Under the pieces are notes generated by a model. It saw only the letters and a program-made list of their open reading frames with translations. It was not told the origin of the DNA and searched no databases. DNA of 64,000 nucleotides, taken from the NCBI GenBank assembly GCA_963708645.1, contig CAVPTA010000006.1, positions 280,994 through 344,993 of the forward strand, in the 5' to 3' direction. Below, one piece after another: positions 18,404 to 27,069 of the stretch. Source of the stretch: RYN-133 sp963708645. GTDB taxonomy: Bacteria; Actinomycetota; Actinomycetes; Mycobacteriales; Jatrophihabitantaceae. The stretch's first letter is position 1; each line of letters starts with the position of its first letter. The translations under genes were made by a program, and so were the position numbers.

Positions 18404-19378
18404 GTGAGCTTCGACGTCTCTGCTGCCCGCGCGGACCTTCCGGGCGACCTCAGGATGGTCGTCGACGCGTACGAGCGCCACCTCCGGCTCGAGGCGAACC
18501 GCTCGCCGCACACCGTCCGCGCGTACATCGGCGATGTGGTCGCGTTTCTGGATCACCTGGCCAAGCTCGGCGGCACGAACCTCGACGATGTCGACCTGCC
18601 GATGTTGCGCGGCTGGCTCGCCATCCTGCGTGACCGCGGCGCGGCCCGAACCTCGCTCGCCCGTCGCGCCGCCGCGCTGCGCACGTTCACCGCGTGGGCG
18701 CACCGGTCGCAGCATGCCGAGATCGACGCAGGCGCGCTGCTGGCCAGCCCTCGAGCGCTGCGCACCCTGCCCGCCGTCCTCGACGCCCGCGAGGCGGCCA
18801 CCGCGATGACAGCGCCGATGACAGCGCCCACGGCACCGACCGGCGCCGGCGCTGTCGACGAAACATCGGCGGCGCTCGTCGTCCGGGACCGGCTCGTACT
18901 CGAATTGCTCTATGCGACCGGCATCCGGGTCTCGGAGCTGACCGGCCTCGACATCGACGACCTCGACCGCTCGCGCCGGGTCGCGCGGGTGCTCGGCAAG
19001 GGCAACAAGCAACGCACCGTTCCGTACGGTGTTGCCGCCGAACGGGCGCTCGCACCCTGGCTCGACCAGGCGCGCAGGGTGCTCGTCACTGCCGACAGCG
19101 GGCCCGCGCTGCTGCTCGGGCTGCGTGGCCGGCGCCTCGATCCGCGCACGGTGCGCACCGTCGTGCACCGCGCGGTCGCCGCCGTCGAGGGCGCGCCCGA
19201 CATCGGTCCCCACGGCTTGCGACATTCGGCCGCCACCCACCTGCTCGACGGCGGCGCAGACCTGCGCTCGGTCCAGGAACTGCTCGGCCACGCGAGCCTG
19301 GCGACGACGCAGCTCTACACGCACATCTCTGTCGAGCGGTTGCGCCAGACCTACGCGAAGGCACATCCCCGGGCCTGA
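18404..19378 (+). CDS. xerC: Tyrosine recombinase XerC
   Basis: XerC, with XerD, resolves chromosome dimers at dif. This 324-aa protein has an N-terminal SAM-like domain (VVDAYERHLRLEANRSPHTV) and a full catalytic set: Arg in GIRVSELTGL, Lys in VLGKGNKQRT, His-x-x-Arg in HGLRHSAATHL, His in LLGHASLATT and the nucleophile Tyr in TTQLYTH. A proline/threonine linker of about 20 residues with a short tandem repeat (MTAPMTAPTAPT) joins the domains. GTG 18404 is the best start. Its location near dprA and before rpsB is usual in actinobacteria. Confidence 0.93.
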   Translation: MSFDVSAARADLPGDLRMVVDAYERHLRLEANRSPHTVRAYIGDVVAFLDHLAKLGGTNLDDVDLPMLRGWLAILRDRGAARTSLARRAAALRTFTAWAHRSQHAEIDAGALLASPRALRTLPAVLDAREAATAMTAPMTAPTAPTGAGAVDETSAALVVRDRLVLELLYATGIRVSELTGLDIDDLDRSRRVARVLGKGNKQRTVPYGVAAERALAPWLDQARRVLVTADSGPALLLGLRGRRLDPRTVRTVVHRAVAAVEGAPDIGPHGLRHSAATHLLDGGADLRSVQELLGHASLATTQLYTHISVERLRQTYAKAHPRA

Positions 19379-19381
19379 CTT

Positions 19382-19906
19382 CTAGTCCGGGCGCCAGGGC
19401 AACAGCCGTACCGGTCCCAGCGGGCGCAGCAACAGCAACGGGTCGAAGTACTCGCCGCCGCGGCGCGCACCCCAATGCAGGCACCCGCCGGGCGCGCAAC
19501 TGCCGTGCCGCCCCTGCACGTGGCCGATCAGCGCGCCGACCAGCACCCGCCGGCCCCGAGCGATCGCCGGTGCGAGCGGTTCGTACTCGGTACTCACCCC
19601 GTCGGGATGCTGGACGACCACGACACCCCGTCCGGCGATCGACCCCGCGAAGCTGACGACCCCCGTCCCGGCCGCGTGCACCGCCTGCCCCGCACGGGTG
19701 GCGAGATCGACGCCGCGGTGACCCGGGCCGAACGGCGTCGCGGGCGCCTCGAACGGCCGCACGACCGTCACAGTGGCGACCGGTGCGGCATAGGCGGGCG
19801 CTGCCGGCTCGGCCGGTGGCGCTGCCGACGGGGCCGCGGGCGCACTCGACGCGCCGGACATCACCACCGCGGCCAGTACCGCGACGACACCGAACCCGAA
19901 CCTCAT
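19382..19906 (-). CDS. Secreted M23 family metallopeptidase
   Basis: A 174-aa exported LytM-type protein, convergent with xerC (3 nt apart). Signal peptide is MRFGFGVVAVLAAVVMSGAS followed by an Ala/Pro linker. The peptidase domain begins VTVVRPFEAPATPFGPGHRG, with a zinc His in GPGHRGVDLATRAG and the second motif GGCLHWGARRGGEYFDPL. Both His motifs are present, so it may cleave cell-wall peptides rather than only bind. ATG 19906 is chosen because it begins the signal peptide; the frame is open to 19981. The same gene precedes rpsB in many actinobacteria. Confidence 0.88.
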   Translation of the reverse strand: MRFGFGVVAVLAAVVMSGASSAPAAPSAAPPAEPAAPAYAAPVATVTVVRPFEAPATPFGPGHRGVDLATRAGQAVHAAGTGVVSFAGSIAGRGVVVVQHPDGVSTEYEPLAPAIARGRRVLVGALIGHVQGRHGSCAPGGCLHWGARRGGEYFDPLLLLRPLGPVRLLPWRPD

Positions 19907-20121
19907 CGTTCGACCGTCACGCAGCCCGATGTCGCCGAAGGACGCAGACCGGCCGTTGTGGACAACTGGAGCCCCGTCCACATCCTCGTCCGCATCCCCG
20001 TCCGCATCCCTGAGGCCCGCGCGCGCCGCGAGATAGGGACTTCTTCCGATGCCCTAGGGCCCCTCAGACGACAAATCTCATCGTTGTCACCACGACGATC
20101 TGCAGCAGCCAGGAGGCCACC

Positions 20122-20262
20122 ATGTACGAGATCCGCGCATTGAACCCCGACACGATCCAGGCCGAGCTCGCCTACCGCCGCCAGCAACTGGTCGGCAACC
20201 GCGTCGGCATGGCCCAGCCACGAGGACGTTGGTGGCGGCGCCGTCCGCAGAGCACCGACTGA
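20122..20262 (+). CDS. Small protein (46 aa) upstream of LuxR-type regulator
   Basis: ATG 20122 has a perfect AGGAGG 5 nt upstream, among the strongest ribosome sites in the window. The peptide starts MYEIRALNPDTIQAEL and ends in a Trp/Arg-rich tail (RGRWWRRRPQSTD). It stops 9 nt before the LuxR-type regulator. No family is recognised. The ribosome site and codon bias suggest it is real; a basic short protein could bind nucleic acid or membrane, but that is a guess. Confidence 0.6.
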   Translation: MYEIRALNPDTIQAELAYRRQQLVGNRVGMAQPRGRWWRRRPQSTD

Positions 20263-20271
20263 CCGACGCCG

Positions 20272-23200
20272 ATGACGGCACCGGCAGCGATCGCACGACC
20301 GATCGCACCACCGATCGCACCACCGACGGTACTGACGACCGGCGGCGACGGTGTCGGGGGATCGGACGATGATGTCCGGGTGCCCCGTACCGTCGCCGCA
20401 CTCGTCGGCCGCTCGAGCGAGCTCGCGGCGCTCACCGGCGTGCTCGACAGCGCCGCCGACTCGACGGCGGCCGTGGCCGTGCTCGGCGGCGACGCGGGGG
20501 TCGGCAAGACCCGGCTGCTCACCGAGACGGTCGCCGAAGCGAACGCCCGCAACATGACCGTCCTGCTCGGGCACTGCGTCGACCTCGGCGACACTCCGCC
20601 GCCCTACCTGGCCATCAGTGAGGCGTTCGTCCGCCTGTCAGCCGCCGACGTCGAACAGGTCGAAGAGCTGCTGCGCACGCATCCTCAGGTCGCCGGACTG
20701 CTTCCGGGCCGTGGCGCCCGTGGCGCCGAGGATCGCCTCGACCGCGGTGAGCTGTTCGAAGCGGTCCTGGGCGCGCTCAGTGATCTGGCCACCCGGCGTC
20801 CGGTCCTGCTCGTGATCGAGGACGCGCACTGGGCCGACCAAGCCACCCGCGACCTGCTCGGCTTCCTGTTCACGCGCGTCGGTGCCGAACGGCTCGCGAT
20901 CATCGTGAGCTACCGCAGCGACGACCTGCACCGACGTCATCCGCTGCGTCCGACCCTCGCGCAGTGGGCGCGGCTGCCGGCGGTGACGCGGGTGCAGCTC
21001 GACCCACTCGCCGCTGACGACGTCCGCAGCCTCGTCCGCGCGATCCACCCCGAACCGATCAGCGATGCCGCGGTCAACGACATCGTGTCCCGCGCGGACG
21101 GAAACGCCTTCTTCGCCGAGGAACTGGTCGACGCGGCCGATCAATGCCTCGACGCGGGACACCTGCCCTGGCAACTGGCCGATCTCCTGCTCGTGCGTCT
21201 CGAAGGCCTGCCCGACGACGCACGCGAGATCGTCCGCATCGCCGCGGTCGGCGGCCGGCGGGTCGCCCACACGATGCTCGCCGACGTGGTCAACCTGCCA
21301 CCTGATCGCCTCGACGCCGCGCTCCGCGAAGCCATCGATGCCCACGTGTTGCAGCAGACGAGCAGCGGTCGCGGCTACATCTTCCGCCACGCCCTGCTCG
21401 CCGAAGCGGTCTATGACGACCTGCTCCCCGGCGAGGTGGTGCGTCTGCACGCTGCGTACGCCACCGCACTCGCGGCCCGCGACGACAACGTCGGCGCCGC
21501 CGAACTGGCGCGCCACGCGCGTGCCTCGCATGATCTCGACACGGCCTATCTCGCCAGCGTCCGTGCCGGCAACGAAGCGATGCGGGTCGCCGCCCCGCAA
21601 GAGGCGATGCAGCACTACGAGGTCGCGCTCGAACTAGCGCCTCGAGCGGCAACAGCCGATCCCGACCGGTCCGAACTCGTCGTCTCGACCGTCGACGCCG
21701 CCGACGCCGCGGGGCATTCGGCGCGAGGTCTGCGGCTGGCCCGGCACGCGCTGGCCGAACTGCCGGCCGACGCGCCGCCACTGCAGCGGGCACGCGTGCT
21801 GTTCGCGCTCGTTCGCGCCGCGCTCGGCGAAGAGATCGACGAACAGACCCTCGACTCTGCCAACGCGGCGTTGCAGCTCGTCCCGGCCGATCCGCCCACG
21901 CCGTTCCGGGTCCGTGTGCTTGCCCAGCACGCACGCGTCGCGCTGATACTGGGACGCGACGTCGAGGCCGAACGCTCGGCACGCGAGGCGATCGAGATCG
22001 GTGACCGCATCGGCGCGCGGATAGGAGCCAACGACGCGCGGGCCACGCTGCTGGCAACGGCTCGACGGGCAAGCGAGCCCGAAGCGGTGATGGCCCGGTT
22101 GCGCACATTGGCCGCCGACGCTCAGGCCGGCGGAGACGCCGGCACCGAGGTCCGCAGCAGGTACAGCCTCGGTGCGCTGTATTTCGAGATCGGAGACCTC
22201 GCTAATGCCAGAATCGCCTTCGACGAGACCGTAGCCCGCGCGCGAGAAACCGGACGGCAGTTCGACCTGTTCGGGATGCACGCGCGCGCCAGTGGCGGGG
22301 TCGTGCGCCTGGCCCAGGGCGACTGGGACGAAGCCCTTGCCCTGCTCGACATAGCTCGTGAGCGACCGCCCGAAGTCGCGCGGGCCGTGTTGCTGTCGAC
22401 GGCCTCGCTGGTGCGGGCCGGACGTGGCGACCGCGCGGTCGTCGAGCTCGCACGAGCACTGCGTCACGACTGGGAACGCGAGGGTCGCATCGCGCTGCAC
22501 TTCACCTTGGCCTGCCTCGACATTTACGAGTTCACCGGTGAGTACGACGCGGCGCTCGCAGTAGCCGACGAATCGCTCGCCGTGCTGGCCAAGATCTGGA
22601 CCGACCCGTGGCCGCTCGCGCTGACCCAGATGTCCGCGCAGATCATCGCCTGCCTGTGCGTGGCCACGACGACGTCGCCCGATTCGAAGTACGGCGAGCT
22701 GGCTGCCATCGGCGCCGAGCTGCTCACACGCGGGCTCACCGCCGCCGAGCGTGGGCTCCCGGCCGGCCGTGAGATGGGCATCGAAGGACGCGCGTGGATC
22801 AAGCGGCTGCATGCCGAACACGCCCGGCTGCGCTGGCTCACCGGCATCGATGCACCCGATCCCGACGACCTCGTGCGCCAATGGACCGAGGCGGTCGCCG
22901 CGTTCGACTACGGCAACGAACTGCAGCTCTCCCGCAGTCGCACACGGCTCGCGGCCGTTCTGCGAGGTGCCGGACGTACCGCTGAAGCGACCGAGCAGGC
23001 GACGCTCGCCCGCACCGCAGCCCGGACGATGGGCGCCCGTCCGCTGCTCGACGAGTTGCGCGCCCTCGGCACCCCCGCACGGCACGACGACAACGTCGCC
23101 GGTGGCCTCGAAGCCCTGACCGACCGCGAGCGAGACGTGCTGGCCCTGCTCGTCGAGGCGCGCACGAACCGGCAGATCGGTGCACGCCTCTACATCTCCG

Positions 23201-23301
23201 AGAAGACCGTGAGCGTGCACGTGTCGAACATCCTGGCCAAGCTGGGTGTCAGGAGCCGCGCCGAAGCCGCCGCGCTCGCGCGCCGCGGCGCAATCACCTG
23301 A
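20272..23301 (+). CDS. LuxR family transcriptional regulator with AAA/NB-ARC-like ATPase (LAL type)
   Basis: An intact 1009-aa large ATP-binding LuxR regulator. An N-terminal AAA domain contains Walker A (VLGGDAGVGKTRLLTE) and Walker B (VLLVIEDAHWADQATRDLL). It is followed by about 500 residues of helical, TPR-like repeats rich in Ala/Arg, and a C-terminal LuxR helix-turn-helix (LTDRERDVLALLVEARTNRQ and SEKTVSVHVSNILAKLGVRS). Such proteins sense small molecules and activate nearby genes. The start may be ATG 20272 or GTG 20381; the first 35 residues are low-complexity and include a 12-bp repeat. The C-terminus overlaps the convergent acylphosphatase by 8 bp. Confidence 0.9.
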   Translation: MTAPAAIARPIAPPIAPPTVLTTGGDGVGGSDDDVRVPRTVAALVGRSSELAALTGVLDSAADSTAAVAVLGGDAGVGKTRLLTETVAEANARNMTVLLGHCVDLGDTPPPYLAISEAFVRLSAADVEQVEELLRTHPQVAGLLPGRGARGAEDRLDRGELFEAVLGALSDLATRRPVLLVIEDAHWADQATRDLLGFLFTRVGAERLAIIVSYRSDDLHRRHPLRPTLAQWARLPAVTRVQLDPLAADDVRSLVRAIHPEPISDAAVNDIVSRADGNAFFAEELVDAADQCLDAGHLPWQLADLLLVRLEGLPDDAREIVRIAAVGGRRVAHTMLADVVNLPPDRLDAALREAIDAHVLQQTSSGRGYIFRHALLAEAVYDDLLPGEVVRLHAAYATALAARDDNVGAAELARHARASHDLDTAYLASVRAGNEAMRVAAPQEAMQHYEVALELAPRAATADPDRSELVVSTVDAADAAGHSARGLRLARHALAELPADAPPLQRARVLFALVRAALGEEIDEQTLDSANAALQLVPADPPTPFRVRVLAQHARVALILGRDVEAERSAREAIEIGDRIGARIGANDARATLLATARRASEPEAVMARLRTLAADAQAGGDAGTEVRSRYSLGALYFEIGDLANARIAFDETVARARETGRQFDLFGMHARASGGVVRLAQGDWDEALALLDIARERPPEVARAVLLSTASLVRAGRGDRAVVELARALRHDWEREGRIALHFTLACLDIYEFTGEYDAALAVADESLAVLAKIWTDPWPLALTQMSAQIIACLCVATTTSPDSKYGELAAIGAELLTRGLTAAERGLPAGREMGIEGRAWIKRLHAEHARLRWLTGIDAPDPDDLVRQWTEAVAAFDYGNELQLSRSRTRLAAVLRGAGRTAEATEQATLARTAARTMGARPLLDELRALGTPARHDDNVAGGLEALTDRERDVLALLVEARTNRQIGARLYISEKTVSVHVSNILAKLGVRSRAEAAALARRGAIT
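20289..20324. repeat. 12-bp tandem repeat, three units
   Basis: GATCGCACSACC occurs three times in a row (20289-20300, 20301-20312, 20313-20324; the first unit has G and the others C at position 9). It encodes an Ile-Ala-(Arg/Pro)-Pro repeat at the N-terminus of the LuxR-type regulator. Confidence 0.8.
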
Positions 23302-23569
23302 TCTCGAACCGGTCCAGCCCGTCCGGCGCAGCTTCGACCACCTCGACGCCGGTCACCGTCGCCTCGGGCGGGCCGGTGCGGACGAAACGCAGCACCTGCT
23401 CCACGGCGTCGGGGGCGCCCTCGAGCCACGCCCGCACCGAACCGTCCGGCTCGTTCGACACCCAGCCGGCGACGTCCAACGAGCGGGCGACCTTGCGGGT
23501 CGTGTCGCGGAAGAACACGCCTTGCACCTGGCCGCGCACCGTCACCGACCGGGCGACGACCTCAGCCAT
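23294..23569 (-). CDS. acyP: Acylphosphatase
   Basis: A 91-aa ferredoxin-like enzyme that hydrolyses acyl phosphates. The catalytic loop VRGQVQGVFFRDTTRKVA contains the phosphate-binding Arg, and GWVSNEPDGSVRAWLEG contains the catalytic Asn. Length is as usual. The start ATG (23569) overlaps the end of the upstream alpha/beta hydrolase by 8 nt, so the two form an operon. Its 3' end overlaps the convergent regulator gene. Confidence 0.94.
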   Translation of the reverse strand: MAEVVARSVTVRGQVQGVFFRDTTRKVARSLDVAGWVSNEPDGSVRAWLEGAPDAVEQVLRFVRTGPPEATVTGVEVVEAAPDGLDRFEIR

Positions 23570-24407
23570 CGATCACCTGCTCGGCGATCGCCTCCGCCAG
23601 CGCGTCGGTCGCCTCGTCGGGCAACCAGTGGCTGGCGCCCTCGAGCGGCACGAACCGGTAGGGCCCGGTCACGTAGCGCGCGGTCAGGTCGGCGGCCGCC
23701 CGTCCGAAGGCGAGGTCGGCGCTGCCCCAGACATAGGTCGTCGGCACCGTCACCGGTCCGAGGTCGGCGGCATCGGTAACGGACATCGCGCGGTACCAGT
23801 TCAACGCCGCCGTCAGCACGCCGGGCTGGGCGAAGAATGCGACGTCCTCGCGCACGCGGTCCTCGGCGACCAGGCCCTGGTAGAACGCGGTGAGTCCCGA
23901 CCAGTTGTCGGCGGCCAGGCGCTGCTCGGCACCCGGGTCACGAAGCCCGAGGATGTAGCCGAACCGCTCGCGCTCGGCCGGGTCGGCGGCGAGCACCTGA
24001 TTCAGCGCCGTTTGATTCGGTGTCGACACCGCCGTCCAGCTCGCGAGCAGGTCCGGCCGCCGCGCTGCAACCTGCCAGCCGACGACCCCTCCCCAATCGT
24101 GCCCGACCAGGTGCACCCGCCCGCCGAGAGCCTCGATGACCCCGACCACGTCGGCGACCAGGTTCGGCATCGCATAGGCCGCGAGCTCGACCGGCCGCGC
24201 GCCGGGGGAGTAGCCGCGCTGGTCGACGGCGATGGTGAGCAGGCCGGCGGCAGCGAGCCGCTCGGCCACGCCCGTCCAGGACGTGCTGCGTTGCGGGAAC
24301 CCGTGCAGGCACAGCACCGGCACTTCGCTACCGGTGGGCCCCCACTGCAACCCGACGAACGACAGACCGTTGGCTGCCACCGTGACCGGGACGGGTGCGG
24401 CGTTCAT
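23562..24407 (-). CDS. Alpha/beta hydrolase, epoxide-hydrolase-like
   Basis: A 281-aa alpha/beta hydrolase. The oxyanion motif is LCLHGFPQRSTSW; the nucleophile motif VHLVGHDWGGVVGW has Asp, as in epoxide hydrolases and haloalkane dehalogenases. The acid is in YVWGSADLAFG and the catalytic His in GASHWLPDEATDAL. Tyr residues in the cap could polarise an epoxide, but they cannot be assigned by eye. It overlaps acyP by 8 bp and follows a secreted-protein gene. The substrate is unknown. Confidence 0.85.
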   Translation of the reverse strand: MNAAPVPVTVAANGLSFVGLQWGPTGSEVPVLCLHGFPQRSTSWTGVAERLAAAGLLTIAVDQRGYSPGARPVELAAYAMPNLVADVVGVIEALGGRVHLVGHDWGGVVGWQVAARRPDLLASWTAVSTPNQTALNQVLAADPAERERFGYILGLRDPGAEQRLAADNWSGLTAFYQGLVAEDRVREDVAFFAQPGVLTAALNWYRAMSVTDAADLGPVTVPTTYVWGSADLAFGRAAADLTARYVTGPYRFVPLEGASHWLPDEATDALAEAIAEQVIDG

Positions 24408-24422
24408 GCGCTGACCGTAGCG

Positions 24423-24896
24423 CTAGCAGGGTCGCGAGAACTTCGGTCCGAACACGCGGAACGCCCGCACGGTCGCGTGGTCGTAGTAGACGTAGTGCAC
24501 CTTCGCGATTGCCTGCAGGGTCGCGGTGCAGCTCACGGAAACGAACCCCGTGCGGCTGGACACGCTCGCGTGACTGGTCGTCTGGTGGATGCCCGCGCCG
24601 GCCCTGGTGCGGCCGTTGACCACGAGCCAGGTGTGGTCGATGACCAGCCGTACGAGCGGCATGCTGTTCACCCGCTGACACCTCGCGGTCACGCCCTCCT
24701 CGGCACGAGCGGCGATGCGGTTGCCGCTTCGGACCCCGGACACCTCGATGTGCAACCGGTTGTAGTTGCCCTTCTTCTTGATCCCGTAGCACCCGGCAGT
24801 GGTGCCGGGATAGGCCTGCGCCGACACGGCCGGCAGCAGGGTCCAGGTGAGTGCGATCACGACGAGCGCGAGGATCGGCTTGCGCACATGTTTCAC
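24423..24896 (-). CDS. Secreted protein, hypothetical
   Basis: A 157-aa protein with a clear signal peptide (KPILALVVIALTWTLLP, cleavage likely after VSAQA). The mature part has four Cys and a beta-rich pattern, for example RLHIEVSGVRSGNRIAAR and HTWLVVNGRTRAGAG. No family is recognised. GGAGGAACCGTG precedes ATG 24896. It is divergent from rpsB and shares the 322-nt region that holds the rpsB promoter. Confidence 0.7.
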   Translation of the reverse strand: MKHVRKPILALVVIALTWTLLPAVSAQAYPGTTAGCYGIKKKGNYNRLHIEVSGVRSGNRIAARAEEGVTARCQRVNSMPLVRLVIDHTWLVVNGRTRAGAGIHQTTSHASVSSRTGFVSVSCTATLQAIAKVHYVYYDHATVRAFRVFGPKFSRPC

Positions 24897-24978
24897 GGTT
24901 CCTCCGGCAGGAAAGAAGGGCGGGAGATCATCTTCGCCGGTCGAAGGGCTGAAGTCGATCTGGTCCGGCCGTCGGATT

Positions 24979-25008
24979 TTGGGTGCCGTTACCCGCGCCC
25001 GGTATGCT
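24979..25008 (+). promoter_or_regulatory. Probable rpsB-tsf promoter
   Basis: TTGGGT (24979-24984) and TATGCT (25003-25008) are separated by 18 nt, a reasonable sigma-A type arrangement for an actinobacterium. It would give a leader of about 205 nt before rpsB. Confidence 0.5.
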
Positions 25009-25049
25009 GAACGGGCAGCCTGAGCAATCGGGCTGACTTCGCGTGCCCC

Positions 25050-25210
25050 GCCTCCTGTCGAAGGAGGCTCGGTGGCCGGCCTCGGTCCGCTGACACGACA
25101 GTGTCATGGCAAGCCGGTCACGACCCCGGGCACCAGGGTCCGCGAGCCACCCGGCACGTGGACGACAAACCGAGAACCGCGGCCCAGGCTGCGGACAAGT
25201 ACAGAGGAGG
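25050..25210 (+). promoter_or_regulatory. rpsB leader with hairpin able to mask the ribosome site
   Basis: A perfect hairpin, GCCTCCT (25050-25056), loop GTCGA and AGGAGGC (25062-25068), lies in the rpsB leader. CCTCCT is also complementary to the rpsB ribosome site AGAGGAGG (25203-25210). The two pairings exclude each other, so the leader could switch translation of rpsB, perhaps in response to S2. This is a structural inference; no Rfam match was tested. Confidence 0.35.
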
Positions 25211-25218
25211 ACGTCGGC

Positions 25219-26161
25219 ATGCCCGTCGTCACCATGAAGGAAATGCTCGAGGCCGGTGTCCACTTCGGACATCAGACCCGGCGCTGGAACCCGAAGATGA
25301 AGCGCTTCATCCTCACCGAGCGCAACGGGCTCTACATCATCGATCTGCACCAGACGCTGACCTATGTCGACAGCGCCTTCGAGTTCGTCAAGGAGACCGT
25401 CGCCCACGGCGGTTCGATCCTGTTCGTCGGCACGAAGAAGCAGGCCCAGGGCTCGATCGCCGAGCAGGCCACCCGCGTCGGCATGCCCTACGTCAACCAG
25501 CGCTGGCTCGGTGGCATGCTCACCAACTTCCAGACCGTCCACAAGCGCCTGCAGCGCATGAAGGAACTGGAAGCCATGGAGCAGAGCGGCTGGGAAGGCA
25601 CCGCCACCAAGAAGGAGCAGCTGATGCTCCAGCGCGAGAAGGACAAGCTCGAGCGCACCCTGGGCGGCATCCGCGAGATGAACAAGGTGCCGAGCGCCAT
25701 CTGGGTCGTCGACACCAAGAAGGAACACATCGCGGTCGGCGAGGCCCACAAGCTGGGCATCCCGGTCATCGCGATCCTCGACACCAACTGCGACCCGGAC
25801 GAGGTCCAGTACAAGATCCCCGGCAACGACGACGCCATCCGCAGCGCTGCGCTGCTGACCCGCGTGGTCGCCGACGCGGTCGCCGAGGGCCTGGTTGCCC
25901 GTTCGGCCGCCGCGGCGAACGCCGGCCGTGACGAGAAGCCCGCGGAGGGCGCGGCGATCTCGTCCGGCCAGCTGGCCGAGGACGAGCCGATGCCGGAGTG
26001 GGAGCGCGAGCTGCTCAAGCCCGCAGGCACCTCGGGCGAGGCCGGCGCAGAAGCGCCGACCACTCCGGAGGCCACTCCGGACGCTGCTTCGGAGGCCACT
26101 CGCGGACGACCGCTCCGGACACGCTCCGGACGCTGCCCCGGCGGCCACCCCGTCCGCCTGA
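25219..26161 (+). CDS. rpsB: 30S ribosomal protein S2 with low-complexity tail (frame interrupted at tail)
   Basis: S2 is recognised by MPVVTMKEMLEAGVHFGHQT, FVGTKKQAQ, RWLGGMLTNFQTV and PVIAILDTNCDPDEVQYKIP. The fold is complete by residue 240. After PEWERELLKPAG a tail of about 50 residues rich in Ala, Glu, Pro and Thr follows, built from short repeats, as in many actinobacterial S2 proteins. An indel (probably c26097) in the tail changes the frame; the repaired frame ends DDRSGHAPDAAPAATPSA at 26159-26161, while as written it runs to 26220. The ribosome site AGAGGAGG fixes ATG 25219. Confidence 0.95.
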
Positions 26162-26197
26162 TCCACACCACACTCGAACGAAAGAGAACCAACAACG

Positions 26198-27019
26198 ATG
26201 GCGAATTTTTCCGCCGCTGACGTGAAGAAGCTCCGCGACGCCACGGGCGCCGGGATGATGGACTGCAAGAAGGCGCTCGAGGAGGCCGACGGCGACTACG
26301 ACCGCGCCGTCGAGATCCTTCGGGTCAAGGGCGAGGCGAAGGCCGAGAAGCGGGCCGGTTCGCGCGAGGCCAGCAACGGGCTGGTCGCCGCGGCCGAGGG
26401 CGCGATGATCGAACTCGCGTCCGAGACCGACTTCGTCGCCAAGAACGAGCAGTTCCAGACCCTCGCGCAGGACATCGTGACGCACTTCGCGAACTCAGCC
26501 GCGACCGACGTCGACTCGCTCAAGGGCGAGACGCTCAAGGACGGCAAGACCGTCGAGGACAGCGTTTCGGCGCTGGCCGCGGTCATCGGCGAGAAGCTCG
26601 AGCTGCGCCGCGCCGTCAAGCTCGACGGCAAGGTCGCGACCTACCTGCACCGCAAGGCCTCCGACCTGCCGCCGCAGGTCGGTGTGCTGGTGCAGTTCGA
26701 CGGCGAGGACGTCGATGCCGCGCGCGGTGCCGCAATGCAGGTCGCCGCGCTGCGTGCGCGGTTCCTGACCCGCGACGAGGTGCCGACCGACGTCGTCGAC
26801 GGTGAGCGCCGCGTGCTCGAAGAGAAGACCCGTGCCGAGGGCAAGCCCGAGCAGGCGATCGCCAAGATCGTCGAGGGCCGGCTCAACGCGTTCTACGCCG
26901 ACAACGTCCTGCTCGAGCAGGAGTCGGTGCGCGAGCCGAAGACGACGGTCAAGCAGGTGCTCGCGAACGCCGGCGTGACGGTCACGAGGTTCGCGCACTT
27001 CGAGGTCGGTGCCGCATAA
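26198..27019 (+). CDS. tsf: Elongation factor Ts
   Basis: EF-Ts exchanges GDP for GTP on EF-Tu. This intact 273-aa protein has the N-terminal UBA domain (KKLRDATGAGMMDCKKALEE), the Tu-contact motif ASETDFVAKNEQFQ and the C-terminal EQESVREPKTTVKQVLANAG. Gap to the repaired rpsB stop is 36 nt. A GAAAGAGAAC site precedes ATG 26198. Confidence 0.97.
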   Translation: MANFSAADVKKLRDATGAGMMDCKKALEEADGDYDRAVEILRVKGEAKAEKRAGSREASNGLVAAAEGAMIELASETDFVAKNEQFQTLAQDIVTHFANSAATDVDSLKGETLKDGKTVEDSVSALAAVIGEKLELRRAVKLDGKVATYLHRKASDLPPQVGVLVQFDGEDVDAARGAAMQVAALRARFLTRDEVPTDVVDGERRVLEEKTRAEGKPEQAIAKIVEGRLNAFYADNVLLEQESVREPKTTVKQVLANAGVTVTRFAHFEVGAA

Positions 27020-27069
27020 CCCGATAGGGTTTTGCACGACCAGCGCACACGACGAGAGGGGCCGCCACG

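Noticed and set aside
18404..19378. Integrase of a mobile element
   Set aside because: Standard chromosomal position and sequence of XerC; no attachment-site repeats or other mobility genes.
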